Position numbers and translations under genes: made by a program. Below, piece after piece: positions 43,090 through 51,399 of a stretch of DNA of 64,000 nt; the stretch's first letter is position 1, and every line of letters starts with the position of its first letter. This DNA is from Desulfomicrobium macestii (GTDB taxonomy: Bacteria; Desulfobacterota; Desulfovibrionia; Desulfovibrionales; Desulfomicrobiaceae), in assembly GCF_014873765.1 (NCBI RefSeq), contig NZ_JADBGG010000008.1, positions 62,001-126,000 on the forward strand, given 5' to 3'. The notes under the pieces were generated by a model. The model ran no database searches. It had not been told where the DNA came from and was given only the letters and a program-made list of their open reading frames with translations.

Positions 43090-44313
43090 TTAAGCCGGAA
43101 AAGTCGGGCCGAAGCGCTCGCCGGTCAGGCATTGTCCGCCCGTTGGCGTGACAACGAAAGTATTTTCCACCCCGACCATGCCAAGCCCCTCGATGCCGAT
43201 CTTGGGCTCCAGGGCCAGGACCATGTTCTCTTCCAGGGGGCGGTCGAAGGACGGGGCGATGACCGGCCATTCGTCGATGGCAAGACCGATGCCGTGTCCC
43301 AGAAATCCTACCTTGTTGCGGCCAAGGCCCATGAAGCCCTCGCCCATGCCATTGGCCAGCACGATGCGAATGCAGTCGCGGTACAGGTCCGCCGGGATGG
43401 CGCCGGGCACCAGGCGGCTGCTCAGATGTTCCTGGATCTGCAGGCAGAAATCCTGGGCACGATCCGCCTCTTCGGGGATCACCGACTCTTCCGCCCAGTA
43501 CACCTGGGTCTTGTCCGTGTGGTAGCCTTCAAGGCAAAACCCGCAGTCGAGGGCCAGCGGCTCCCCGCGCTGCCAGACCTTTCCGGCATAACCCAGAAAA
43601 GGAAGCACCGGATGGGCCCCGCGAAGGCCCAGGGGGCCATTGAACACGCTGGGATAGTTGGCGGAATCTCCGGCCGCGACATGCCCCAGGAAAATCTCCT
43701 CACCCGCGTTCTGCATGCGCATCATTCCCTGATGGCCGTGCCGGTAGAAGGCGTCCCACACGGCCAGGGCGATTTCCCGCTCGGTCATGCCTGGGCGGAT
43801 AAGGTCGGGCAGGGTGTCGTTCAGCGCCTGGTCGTGGCGCGCACCGGCCAGGCGCAGCTTGGCCAGCTCCCAATCGGTCTTGACGGCGCGGGTCCAGGCC
43901 AGGGCCGTGTCGCCGGGAACAAGCCTTACCCCCGGCAGCTTCGATCGCAAAAGCTCGCCCATGGACCAGCTCAGGCCCGTCATTTCGACGGCCGCCGTAT
44001 CGCCCAGGGGAGCCTTGGCCTCCCGCAGCAGACCGGGCAACTGCGAATACGACTTGAACTCCATGATGCGCTCCAGCGGCGAATCGAGGCGGGCGCGCTC
44101 CACGCCCTTGCGGCACAGCAGCACGGGCTCGCCGTTCATGGGCACCCACAGCGCGCCGCTGGCCCAGGCTCCGCTCAGATGGTAGATGCCGAGGCGCGAA
44201 AAAACCAGAATCCCCGACGCTTCGGGGCAAGCTTCAGCCATGTGAACCCGCAAGCGCGAGATTCGTTCCCGGGTCTCGGACAGGGGCATTTGCTCAAGGG
44301 AAACAAAACTCAT
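43090..44313 (-). CDS. M24-family Xaa-Pro aminopeptidase-like protein
   Basis: 407 residues from the ATG overlapping the mqnC stop (ATGA), with GGAGG upstream. The N-terminal creatinase-like domain is followed by the pita-bread domain with all five metal ligands in sequence: LALDCGF (Asp), YHTDKTQV (Asp), GHGIGLAIDEWP (His), LALEPKIG (Glu) and GVENTFVV (Glu). It probably removes N-terminal residues ahead of proline. Translational coupling to mqnC is constant in this segment, but no metabolic link is obvious. Confidence 0.9.
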   Translation of the reverse strand: MSFVSLEQMPLSETRERISRLRVHMAEACPEASGILVFSRLGIYHLSGAWASGALWVPMNGEPVLLCRKGVERARLDSPLERIMEFKSYSQLPGLLREAKAPLGDTAAVEMTGLSWSMGELLRSKLPGVRLVPGDTALAWTRAVKTDWELAKLRLAGARHDQALNDTLPDLIRPGMTEREIALAVWDAFYRHGHQGMMRMQNAGEEIFLGHVAAGDSANYPSVFNGPLGLRGAHPVLPFLGYAGKVWQRGEPLALDCGFCLEGYHTDKTQVYWAEESVIPEEADRAQDFCLQIQEHLSSRLVPGAIPADLYRDCIRIVLANGMGEGFMGLGRNKVGFLGHGIGLAIDEWPVIAPSFDRPLEENMVLALEPKIGIEGLGMVGVENTFVVTPTGGQCLTGERFGPTFPA

Positions 44314-45347
44314 ACGACCTCCTCGCACAGGGTATAGTCCATGGTCCGCCGCCGAGGCGTGAATCCGGCGCGCTCGACCAGCCCGCGCAGCCGATCCTCG
44401 GGCAACAGAAAATGCACGCCCGTGGCCGCGACGACATTCTCTTCGAGCATTGTCGAACCGAAATCATTGGCGCCCCAAAAGAGGGCCAGCTGGCCGATCA
44501 TGGGACCCTGGGTTACCCAGGAGGCCTGGATGTTGTCGATGTTGTCCAGATAAAGTCGGCACAGGGCCAGAAATTTGAGATATTCGTGCGACGAGGTTTC
44601 GGGCATGACCATGCGCGTATTGCGGGGCTGAAAGGTCCAGGGGATGAAGGCCGTGAATCCGCCAGTGCGGTCCTGCAAGTCGCGCAGCCGATCAAGGTGC
44701 TCCATGCGCTGCGCAAAGGTCTCCCCCTGCCCGAACATCATGGTCGCCGTGGTGCGCATGCCAAGGCCGTGCGCCGTCTCCATGACATCGATCCACTGAT
44801 CCGCCGTGCATTTGCGCGGAGACACGCGCTCCCTGACCTCGTCATTGAGAATCTCGGCTCCGCCTCCGGGCATGGAATCAAGACCCGCGCGGCGCAGCTC
44901 CGTCAGGATGTCGGCCACGGAGCGCCCTTCCTTCTCGCTCAGAAACCAGACCTCGGAAGGCGAAAAACCATGCACGGCCACACCCGGAAAATGGCTCTTG
45001 AGCGTGCCCAGAAGATCGGTGTAATACCCCAGGGGCAGATCAGGATTCATCCCCCCCTGCAGCAGAATCTGATAACCGCCCACGTCCACTGTTTCCCTGA
45101 CCTTGGACAGAATCTCCTCCGTGGGCAGGACGTAACCGCCCTCCTCGCCCGGACCCTTGAAAAACGCGCAGAATTTGCAGGCGGACACGCAGACGTTGGT
45201 GTAATTGATGTTGCGATCGACAATATAGGTGACGATTCCCTCCGGATGCATTTCCATGCGACGCCGGTGGGCGAGCTTTCCGAGGGAAAAGACGTCGTTC
45301 ATGTCCCAGACGTAGCGGGCCTCGTTCTTGTTCAGGCGGGTATTCAT
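44310..45347 (-). CDS. mqnC: Cyclic dehypoxanthinyl futalosine synthase MqnC
   Basis: 345 residues from the ATG at 45347, which has AAGGA six bases upstream (the ATG at 45353 abuts the site). Radical SAM motif CVSACKFCAF at ~50-60; MqnC-specific context IVTYIVDRNINYTNVC, QILLQGGMNPDLPL, GLDSMPGGGAEIL, TATMMFGQGET, FIPWTFQPRNTRM and ASWVTQGPMIGQLALFWGANDFGSTMLEENVV. It closes the cyclic intermediate in the futalosine route to menaquinone. The other mqn genes are not in the window. Confidence 0.95.
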   Translation of the reverse strand: MNTRLNKNEARYVWDMNDVFSLGKLAHRRRMEMHPEGIVTYIVDRNINYTNVCVSACKFCAFFKGPGEEGGYVLPTEEILSKVRETVDVGGYQILLQGGMNPDLPLGYYTDLLGTLKSHFPGVAVHGFSPSEVWFLSEKEGRSVADILTELRRAGLDSMPGGGAEILNDEVRERVSPRKCTADQWIDVMETAHGLGMRTTATMMFGQGETFAQRMEHLDRLRDLQDRTGGFTAFIPWTFQPRNTRMVMPETSSHEYLKFLALCRLYLDNIDNIQASWVTQGPMIGQLALFWGANDFGSTMLEENVVAATGVHFLLPEDRLRGLVERAGFTPRRRTMDYTLCEEVV

Positions 45348-45413
45348 AGGCATTCCTTGGATGATGGTGGGTTGGCGAAGTGCTAGCTTTTGGCCGGGCG
45401 GGAGGTCAAGGGT

Positions 45414-45527
45414 TTGCAGAGCGCCATGGCGTCACGCTACCCCTGCCTGGAGCCCGGCGACCCCGCGCCCGAGGCCCTTGCCAAACTCCGCGCCTTGTGG
45501 TTCAAGTCGGGCCCAAGCAAGAGGTGA
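45414..45527 (+). CDS. Candidate 37-residue small protein upstream of the YkgJ-like gene
   Basis: An open frame with TTG at 45414 (GGAGG eight bases upstream) or ATG at 45426, ending in TGA two bases before the next ATG. The peptide reads LQSAMASRYPCLEPGDPAPE then ALAKLRALWFKSGPSKR; third positions are strongly G/C, as in true genes here. No family recognised. It may be a leader or a small protein coupled to the next gene. Confidence 0.38.
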   Translation: MQSAMASRYPCLEPGDPAPEALAKLRALWFKSGPSKR

Positions 45528-45529
45528 CA

Positions 45530-45988
45530 ATGACCGAATCCGTATTTGACTGCCGCATGTGCGGGCACTGCTGCCAAGGCCAGGGAGGCATCGTCGCCTC
45601 GGCCCCGGAACGTGAACGCCTGGCCGAATATCTGGGCATGGCGGTCGAGGAATTTTGTTCCCGCTACACCGAGCCCCAGGGGAAAAAACTGGTCCTGCGC
45701 TGCGGCGAGGATGGCTTCTGCGTCTTTTTCGACCCCAAGACCGCCTGCACCGTACACCCGGCCAAGCCGGACGTGTGCCGCGCCTGGCCCTTCTTCCGCG
45801 GCAATCTGGTCGACCCCGTAAGCTGGGAGCTGGCCCAGGAATACTGCCCGGGCATCCGTCCCGAATGCGGCCACGCCGAATTCGCCCGTCTGGGCATCGC
45901 CTATGTAAAAGACAACCACCTGGCCAAGACGGGCCGCGAGGACGAGGCCAACGCCCTGCGCATCGCGGACCTGGTGGACAAAATCTGA
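45530..45988 (+). CDS. YkgJ-type Cys-rich metal-cluster protein
   Basis: 152 residues with GAGGTG upstream. The YkgJ/CxxCxxC family pattern is complete: [58 protein letters not shown] and a late [10 protein letters not shown]. The cysteines probably bind a zinc or iron-sulfur centre; function is unknown for the family. Its stop overlaps the start of the J-domain gene (TGATG), so they are translationally coupled. Confidence 0.87.
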   Translation: MTESVFDCRMCGHCCQGQGGIVASAPERERLAEYLGMAVEEFCSRYTEPQGKKLVLRCGEDGFCVFFDPKTACTVHPAKPDVCRAWPFFRGNLVDPVSWELAQEYCPGIRPECGHAEFARLGIAYVKDNHLAKTGREDEANALRIADLVDKI

Positions 45989-46713
45989 TGCGTCTGTCCG
46001 AGTGCTATTCCCTGCTGGAAGTCTCTCCCGGGGCAACCCTGGACGAGATAAAGGCCAGCTACCGCAAACTGGCCTTCAAGTACCATCCGGACTTGAATCC
46101 CGGCGATGCGCGCGCGGCCCAACGTTTCAGCCGCCTGAACGAAGCCTACGTGCTGCTCAAGAAAAATCTGGAGACCGAGCCTTCCGACAAGCGGCGCTTC
46201 AATGCCGAGACCATCCGTCAGGAAGAGGAAGCCAGGGTCAAGCGCGGCGGAAAACCCTCCGGCGGATTCTCCGCCAAGCAGGAAGAAGTGCTCCGGGACA
46301 TCCTCAATGACCCCTTCGCCAAGCAGGTCTTCGAGGATATTTTCAGCAAGCTCAAACGCGGGGTCCAGCCTGAAGGAGCCAGCTCACAGCCGGTCACGAC
46401 AAAAAAGCTGGACCTCAAGTGGGGGGAACGCGCCCTCAGCATCGATCTCGGCAAGGGCATTGTCCAGAGCATCAAGGATTGGGCCTCCGGCCAGCTCGAC
46501 GACCGTCAGACCGTGCGCATGCCCGCCCGCGACCTCATCCCCGGCACCACCCTGCGGGTTCAGATCCGGCACCGCTTCACAGCCGAACCCCGTACCATAG
46601 ACGTAACCCTGCCCCCGGACTTCGTGGTCGGGAGGCCCATCCGCCTCAAGGGCATGGGCCGGAAACTCGGCCCTTGGCGGGGCGATCTTTATCTACGATT
46701 GCTGGCTGTCTAA
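45988..46713 (+). CDS. DnaJ-domain co-chaperone, CbpA/DnaJ-C-like
   Basis: 241 residues. The J domain (1-65) has the HPD motif at 33-35 in [20 protein letters not shown]. There is no zinc-finger region. After a charged linker a C-terminal beta domain (~155-241) with [36 protein letters not shown] resembles the substrate-binding domain of DnaJ/CbpA. It would stimulate Hsp70. The last 60 bases are duplicated downstream in decayed form (see the repeat at 46653). Confidence 0.88.
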   Translation: MRLSECYSLLEVSPGATLDEIKASYRKLAFKYHPDLNPGDARAAQRFSRLNEAYVLLKKNLETEPSDKRRFNAETIRQEEEARVKRGGKPSGGFSAKQEEVLRDILNDPFAKQVFEDIFSKLKRGVQPEGASSQPVTTKKLDLKWGERALSIDLGKGIVQSIKDWASGQLDDRQTVRMPARDLIPGTTLRVQIRHRFTAEPRTIDVTLPPDFVVGRPIRLKGMGRKLGPWRGDLYLRLLAV

Positions 46714-46877
46714 AAAAAATGGGACGTATGGGACCCATGGGACGCATAAAAAAACGCGGCCCCTGCCTTCCCACGGACATGGGCCGGCGACTCGGCCCAT
46801 GGCAGGGCGATACTTTATCTGCGATCGCTGGCTGTCTAAAAAAATGGGGCGCATGGGCCCCATGGAACGCACAAAAC
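46653..46877 (+). repeat. Tandem duplication of the dnaJ 3' end, 125-bp period
   Basis: CATGGGCCGGAAACTCGGCC (46653) recurs as CATGGGCCGGCGACTCGGCC (46778), and GCTGGCTGTCTAAAAAAA with the following 9-mers recurs too, all with a shift of 125-126 bases. The second copy has one extra base (GGCGATACTTT against GGCGATCTTT), so it would not code for the same end. The first copy holds the true stop codon of the gene. The duplicated unit ends in the 9-bp repeat array. Confidence 0.88.
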
Positions 46878-46944
46878 CACGCACCCCCGTCCATTCCATA
46901 GGTCCTATAGGTCCCATACGACCCATAGGACCCATAACCCCCAT
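46719..46944. repeat. 9-bp tandem repeat arrays between dnaJ and lolA
   Basis: Three blocks: 46719-46745 (ATGGGACGT, ATGGGACCC, ATGGGACGC), 46844-46870 (ATGGGGCGC, ATGGGCCCC, ATGGAACGC), and an opposite-strand array 46891-46944 of six units (CCATTCCAT, AGGTCCTAT, AGGTCCCAT, ACGACCCAT, AGGACCCAT, AACCCCCAT). The first two blocks end the two copies of the dnaJ-tail duplication; the inverted block allows a long hairpin between converging genes. It reaches to six bases before the lolA stop codon. Confidence 0.9.
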
Positions 46945-46949
46945 TCTTT

Positions 46950-47588
46950 TCACTCCCCGACCAAGCCCTCGATCACTTCCGTGCCCTTGGGCGGATCCAG
47001 GGTGAATTCCTTGTCCGACACCTCCACATCAAGCTCGATGCCGGTCAGTTCAAGTTCGTTCACGTTTCCGAAGAAATCCACAAGCTTGATCTTCTCAAGC
47101 ATGTCCTGGCCTGGCCGGACCCAGAGTTCTCCCTCGACCAGATTGGGCTCGGGTTCCCGGGGGATGATCTTAAGATGCCGAAAATCCCCGTCCGCGCCCA
47201 GATCCTGAACGATGAAGTCATCCTTCAGATTGGCCTCGCCGGACAGAAAACGGATCATGGTCTTGGAACTCAAGACCTGCTCCACCGAATAGCGGTAAAC
47301 AGTCTCCTCGGCAGGGAAATATTCCCAGACCGTGTCTTGGCCGATGATGAGCAGCTCGTTTTCGGGACTGGTCGTTTCCCAACGGATGAAGCGGGGGCGT
47401 TTGAAGGTGATGCTGCCCAGCCTTTCCTGCACCTCGCGGCTGGAGGCGTTGGTCAGTTTCTGCAGAAAAAAGCCCCGAAAAGACTGCAAAGTATCATATC
47501 GCTTTTGGATCTGATCGCTCAAATCCGCAGCCTGTGCGCACCAGACGCTGGTCAGGACGATAAAAAGCCCCATAAAAAAGCGCGGCAC
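46950..47588 (-). CDS. lolA: Outer-membrane lipoprotein carrier LolA
   Basis: The start is placed at a GTG (47588) with AGGAGG five bases upstream, giving 212 residues and a proper signal peptide (MPRFFMGLFIVLTSVWCAQA). An ATG at 47624 would bury this. The mature protein has the LolA pattern: LQSFRGFFLQKLTNASSREVQERLGSITFKRPRFIRWETTSP, IIGQDTVWEYFPAEETVYRY and a final FTLDPPKGTEVI. It ferries lipoproteins through the periplasm to the outer membrane. Confidence 0.92.
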   Translation of the reverse strand: MPRFFMGLFIVLTSVWCAQAADLSDQIQKRYDTLQSFRGFFLQKLTNASSREVQERLGSITFKRPRFIRWETTSPENELLIIGQDTVWEYFPAEETVYRYSVEQVLSSKTMIRFLSGEANLKDDFIVQDLGADGDFRHLKIIPREPEPNLVEGELWVRPGQDMLEKIKLVDFFGNVNELELTGIELDVEVSDKEFTLDPPKGTEVIEGLVGE

Positions 47589-47691
47589 ACGAACCTCCTG
47601 GTTGATGTTGCTTTCAAGATTCATTGGACGTATCGGATGATCCCTTTACGCCACTTGGGCAAATACAGAGTTTCCTCACGGTTGTTAAGCG

Positions 47692-48882
47692 ATGAACCCA
47701 GACCCGAAAAAAAATTCCCCTCCGCCATTCGCCCCGGCCCTGCCTGCCCTGGCACTGCTGACAACGGTCTTTCTCGCCAATTTTCTGGCGCGGACCATGT
47801 TCGGCCCCCTGCTGCTCCCGATCAGCGAACATCTTGGCCGCAGCCTTGCCGCCAGCGCCAACCTCTTTGTCTGTCTCGCGGGCGGATACAGCGTCTCCGT
47901 CCTCTGCGCGGGATTCGTATCCCAACGCCTCGGGCACAAGGGCACCATCGTCGCATCGGTGGCCGGCATCGGCATTGGCCTTCTGGGACTGGCGGGAAGC
48001 GACTCGTTCACCAGCTTTTCGATCTGGATCACCCTCATGGGCATTGGAGCGGGGCTGTACATGCCATCAGGCGTGGTGACCATCACCGAGATCACCCCTT
48101 CGGCCTATTGGGGCCAAGCATTCTCCATCCACGAACTGGCGCCGAACCTGGCCTTCATTGCCGCACCCTTCATCAGCGAACTGTTCCTCGGATTCCTTGG
48201 CTATCCAGCCCTTTTCCGCCTGCTCGGAGTCGCGTGCCTGATCCTGGCCGTGGTCTATGCCCGGCGCGGGCCTCGGACCGTGCGTCCGGGCATGGCGCCC
48301 GTGCTCGGCAACATAAAGACCATCGTGACCAGACCCGCTTTCTGGATCATGGCCCTGCTCTTTGTCCTGGCCGTGGGCGTGGAAATGGGCATCTACAATC
48401 TGGTGCCCGCGTTTCTGGTCATGGAAAAGGGAACCACCCGGGAAATGGCGAACATCATCCTGGGCTGTTCGCGCACCGCGTCCCTTGTCTTTCTGCCCAC
48501 CACGGGATGGATCATCCGGCGCATCGGCTATCGCCGCACTCTGGCCATTTGCCTGCTGGGCACGGGCCTGACGACGTTCCTGGCCGGATACGGCCCGCTG
48601 TGGTGGACAGTGACCATGCTGACCCTGCAACCGATCTTCGTGGTCTGCTTCTTCCCGGTGGGATTTGCGGTCCTGGCCCTGGTCTGCCCCAAGGCCACCG
48701 GCGACCTGTCCGTATCCCTGACCGTCACGTGCACGTCCATCATCGGAGCCGGGCTCATCCCCGCCGTGCTGGCCTGGAGCGGGGAACGGTTCAGTTTTGC
48801 CCTGTCCTTCTCACTTTTTGGCGCGGCTCTGTTCGCCGCGAGCCTCATCGCCATCCTGAAACTGCGCATCCCCGAATCCTGA
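47692..48882 (+). CDS. Major facilitator superfamily transporter
   Basis: 396 residues with 12 membrane helices. The loop after helix 2 (GFVSQRLGHKGTIVAS) is the usual MFS G-x-x-x-D/R-x-G-x-K motif in modified form; helix 5 region reads PSAYWGQAFSIHELAPNLAFIAAPF. The second half starts near IMALLFVLAVGVEMGIYNLVPAF. Substrate cannot be told. It stands alone, divergent from lolA, with a weak ribosome site before the ATG. Confidence 0.85.
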   Translation: MNPDPKKNSPPPFAPALPALALLTTVFLANFLARTMFGPLLLPISEHLGRSLAASANLFVCLAGGYSVSVLCAGFVSQRLGHKGTIVASVAGIGIGLLGLAGSDSFTSFSIWITLMGIGAGLYMPSGVVTITEITPSAYWGQAFSIHELAPNLAFIAAPFISELFLGFLGYPALFRLLGVACLILAVVYARRGPRTVRPGMAPVLGNIKTIVTRPAFWIMALLFVLAVGVEMGIYNLVPAFLVMEKGTTREMANIILGCSRTASLVFLPTTGWIIRRIGYRRTLAICLLGTGLTTFLAGYGPLWWTVTMLTLQPIFVVCFFPVGFAVLALVCPKATGDLSVSLTVTCTSIIGAGLIPAVLAWSGERFSFALSFSLFGAALFAASLIAILKLRIPES

Positions 48883-48901
48883 ATAATTCCGAACCCCTGA
48901 A

Positions 48902-48928
48902 ATAAAAAAGGCCCGCGATTGGGGCCTT
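48902..48928 (-). terminator. Terminator of the PilZ gene
   Basis: AAGGCCC and GGGCCTT form a 7-bp stem (48908-48928); on the minus strand it is followed by a T-run (AAAAAA at 48904-48909 on the plus strand). It overlaps the PilZ stop codon and may also affect the converging MFS gene. Confidence 0.75.
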
Positions 48929-49247
48929 ATTCGTATCTGGTCCAGAGCAGAGGTTCCTCATACTGGATTCCGATGGCGTACCCTCCGGTACTGGACGGAA
49001 CGCACCATTTGACCCTGGCCTTCACGTCCCGGGCCAGGCTGATCAGATCCTGCGGCAGGCGCACCATGACTCCGGCCCCTTTGTCCAGAGGTTCGTGATG
49101 GACGAAGCAGAGTCCGCCGCGACTGAAGTTGAACACCGTGGCCGGGCTGAACCCGCTTTGCAGGGAGGTGGCTATCTGCACCAGATATTTCTTTTCGTGG
49201 CGCGGCCACTGCCGCCGGTTGATATTGGGGCGGATGATGTTTGGCAT
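48927..49247 (-). CDS. PilZ-domain cyclic di-GMP receptor
   Basis: 106 residues from the ATG with GAGGAG upstream. Nearly the whole protein is a PilZ domain: the RxxxR motif is RQWPR (~residues 12-16) and the second motif is NFSRGG ((D/N)xSxxG), so cyclic di-GMP binding is expected. C-terminal strand VKARVKWCVPSSTGGYAIGIQY is typical. It probably senses c-di-GMP made by enzymes such as the GGEEF protein at 21013. Target not known. Confidence 0.9.
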   Translation of the reverse strand: MPNIIRPNINRRQWPRHEKKYLVQIATSLQSGFSPATVFNFSRGGLCFVHHEPLDKGAGVMVRLPQDLISLARDVKARVKWCVPSSTGGYAIGIQYEEPLLWTRYE

Positions 49248-49331
49248 GCTGGTCTCCTCGCGGCTGTTCCCAAATCTCTTCACCGAACGCATTCGCTAGC
49301 ACAAAAAACCAAAAACGAACAGGTCAGGTGC

Positions 49332-50171
49332 TCAGTCCCGCCCGTCGCCGTAAATCTGCTTGAGCTGCTCTTCGTTCATGGAAAAGGAATGCGCTTCGTC
49401 AGGGAAGGCGCCAGCGCGGACTTCGGCGGCGTAGGCACCCAGAGCGTCCCGGGCTTTTGCACCCAACGTCTCGAACTGCTTCACGAATTTTGGCACGAAA
49501 CGCTCAAAGAGTCCCAGGGTGTCGTGAAAGACCAGCACCTGTCCGTCACAGGCAGCGCCGCCGCCGATGCCAATGGTGGGAATGGAGAGGCGCTTGCTGA
49601 TCAGCTCCGCGACCTGCGCCGGAATGCATTCCAGCACGATCATGAACGCCCCGGCCGCTTCAAGGGCCAGTGCGTCGTGCAGCAGCTTCCTGGCCGCCTC
49701 GGCGGTGCGCCCCTGAACTTTGTACCCGCTTAAGGACGTGGCCGACTGCGGGGTCAGTCCGATGTGTCCGCAGACGGGAATCCCGGCATTGACCAGAGCC
49801 CGGACCTGCGGCGCGATCTCTTCGCCACCCTCGATCTTGACGCCCTCGCATCCCCCTTCCTGCACCAGACGGGCCGCGTTCTCCATGGCCTGGGCCATGG
49901 ATATCTGATAGGTCAGATACGGCATGTCCGTGAGCATGAAAGTGTTCTTGGCCCCGCGCCGGGCGGCGCGGGTGTGGTGGATCATGTCGGCCATGGTCAC
50001 GGGCACGGTGGAATCGTAACCGAGCACGACCATCCCCAGGGAATCACCGACCAGAACGACGTCAATGCCGGACTCCTCGGCCAGGCGGCCCGAGGGATAA
50101 TCGTAGGCCGTCAGCATGACTATCTTCTCGCCGTTTTTCTTCATCTGGAGGAAATCGTTCAAGGTTTTCAT
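49332..50171 (-). CDS. panB: 3-methyl-2-oxobutanoate hydroxymethyltransferase PanB
   Basis: 279 residues from the ATG at 50171, with GGAGAA upstream (a longer frame from 50216 would overlap panD). PanB signatures: KIVMLTAYDYPSGRLAEESGIDVVLVGDSLGMVVLGYDSTVPVTMADMIHHTRAA, DMPYLTYQ and the C-terminal VLVFHDTLGLF. It makes ketopantoate, the first pantothenate-specific step. Last gene of the leftward run panC-panD-panB. Confidence 0.95.
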   Translation of the reverse strand: MKTLNDFLQMKKNGEKIVMLTAYDYPSGRLAEESGIDVVLVGDSLGMVVLGYDSTVPVTMADMIHHTRAARRGAKNTFMLTDMPYLTYQISMAQAMENAARLVQEGGCEGVKIEGGEEIAPQVRALVNAGIPVCGHIGLTPQSATSLSGYKVQGRTAEAARKLLHDALALEAAGAFMIVLECIPAQVAELISKRLSIPTIGIGGGAACDGQVLVFHDTLGLFERFVPKFVKQFETLGAKARDALGAYAAEVRAGAFPDEAHSFSMNEEQLKQIYGDGRD

Positions 50172-50184
50172 GCTCAGTTCTCCG

Positions 50185-50535
50185 CTAGGATCTGGTGATT
50201 TCGTTGTCAGCTCCAACCAGGACCACGGTGGGCTGATGGCCGGGGATCTCTTCGGGGGTCAGTTGCACATAGGAGGCGATTATGACTTTCTGGCCACGGC
50301 TGCCCTTGTGCGCGGCGGCCCCGTTCAGACAGATCTCGCCCTTCTCGCCGAGGATGACATAGGTGGAGAGGCGCTCTCCATTATCCACATTGTAGATATC
50401 GACGCGTTCGTTCAAATGAAAACCGGCGGCGCGGATGAGGTCAGGACAGATGGCCACGGAGCCCTCGTAGTCGACCTCGGCCCCGGTGATGGTGGCGCGG
50501 TGCAGTTTGGCCTGCAAAAATGTACGTAAAGGCAT
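50185..50535 (-). CDS. panD: Aspartate 1-decarboxylase PanD
   Basis: 116 residues. The self-cleavage site that forms the pyruvoyl cofactor is DYEGSVAIC, with Gly25-Ser26. Further family text: ICPDLIRAAGFHLNERVDIYNVDNGERLSTYVI and GEICLNGAAAHKGSRGQKVIIASY. It makes beta-alanine for pantothenate. The ATG directly follows the panC stop with no gap. Confidence 0.95.
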   Translation of the reverse strand: MPLRTFLQAKLHRATITGAEVDYEGSVAICPDLIRAAGFHLNERVDIYNVDNGERLSTYVILGEKGEICLNGAAAHKGSRGQKVIIASYVQLTPEEIPGHQPTVVLVGADNEITRS

Positions 50536-51399
50536 TTATTTCTCTAGGTTGATTCGTTTGTTGTCAATGAGCCGCGCCTTGCCGAGTCGCAGGGCCACGG
50601 CGGCCAGAAAATCGGAGCGAACGTGATCCACGGTCTCTATGGTCTCGGGATCGACCAGTTCAAGATAATCAAGCACTCCGGAAGGAATCCACGCCGCGTA
50701 ATAATCCCGAACCGCCTTGCGCAGCGCGCCGCAATCCCGTTCCCCGGCCCTGACCATGCCTTCGAGCAGGCAGAGTCCCTTCTGGATATGCGGGGCCACG
50801 GCTCTTTCCTCGACAGTCAGATAAACATTGCGCGAGCTCATGGCCAGCCCATCCGATTCGCGAACGATGGGGCGCCCCTCGACACGCACCGGAATGTCCA
50901 GTTCGCGCGTCATTTTGCGAATCACGGCCACCTGCTGCCAATCCTTCTCGCCAAAGGCGGCAAAGGTCGGCTGCACGAGATTGAAAAGTTTGCAGACCAC
51001 CGTGGCCACGCCCTGAAAATGCCCGGGACGCGAACGCCCGCACAGGTTTTTCGTCAATTCAGGGACATTGACCCAGGTGCCGTGGCCCGGAAGATACATG
51101 TCATCCCTGCACGGCGTGAAAAGCACGTCGACTCCGCATTCGGTGGCCAGGGCGGAGTCAAGCTCGATGTCCGAGGGGTAGTTCTCCAGATCCTCGCCCG
51201 GACCGAACTGGGTCGGGTTGACGAAGATGGAGGCCACCAGCAGGTCGCAGTGTTCGCGGGCCCAGCGCATCAGGCTCAGATGTCCCTCGTGCCAATAACC
51301 CATTGTCGGCACCAGGCCGACGCAAAGCCCCTGTCTGCGCCACTCGAGCCCCAGTTCCTGCATGGACCGGGGGTTTTGGACACGCTTCATACCGCTCAT
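50536..51399 (-). CDS. panC: Pantothenate synthetase PanC
   Basis: 287 residues from the ATG at 51399, which overlaps the stop of the small zinc-ribbon gene (ATGA). Motifs are GLVPTMGYWHEGHLSLM (HxGH), SIFVNPTQFGPGEDLENYP, FAAFGEKDWQQVAVIRKM and REsDGLAMSSRNVYL. It joins pantoate and beta-alanine using ATP. With panD and panB it gives a full local pantothenate set, apart from the reductase. Confidence 0.95.
   Translation of the reverse strand: MSGMKRVQNPRSMQELGLEWRRQGLCVGLVPTMGYWHEGHLSLMRWAREHCDLLVASIFVNPTQFGPGEDLENYPSDIELDSALATECGVDVLFTPCRDDMYLPGHGTWVNVPELTKNLCGRSRPGHFQGVATVVCKLFNLVQPTFAAFGEKDWQQVAVIRKMTRELDIPVRVEGRPIVRESDGLAMSSRNVYLTVEERAVAPHIQKGLCLLEGMVRAGERDCGALRKAVRDYYAAWIPSGVLDYLELVDPETIETVDHVRSDFLAAVALRLGKARLIDNKRINLEK

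Noticed and set aside
46693-46953. Minus-strand frame coding for a collagen-like MGPMGRMGPIGPM pattern
   Set aside because: It is the 9-bp repeat read in another frame (ATGGGACCT gives MGP). It overlaps the repeat arrays and has no ribosome site; no real collagen-like gene is supported.
47589-47624. Upstream ATG start for lolA
   Set aside because: It would place 12 polar residues before the signal peptide, while the GTG at 47588 has a perfect AGGAGG at 5-base spacing.
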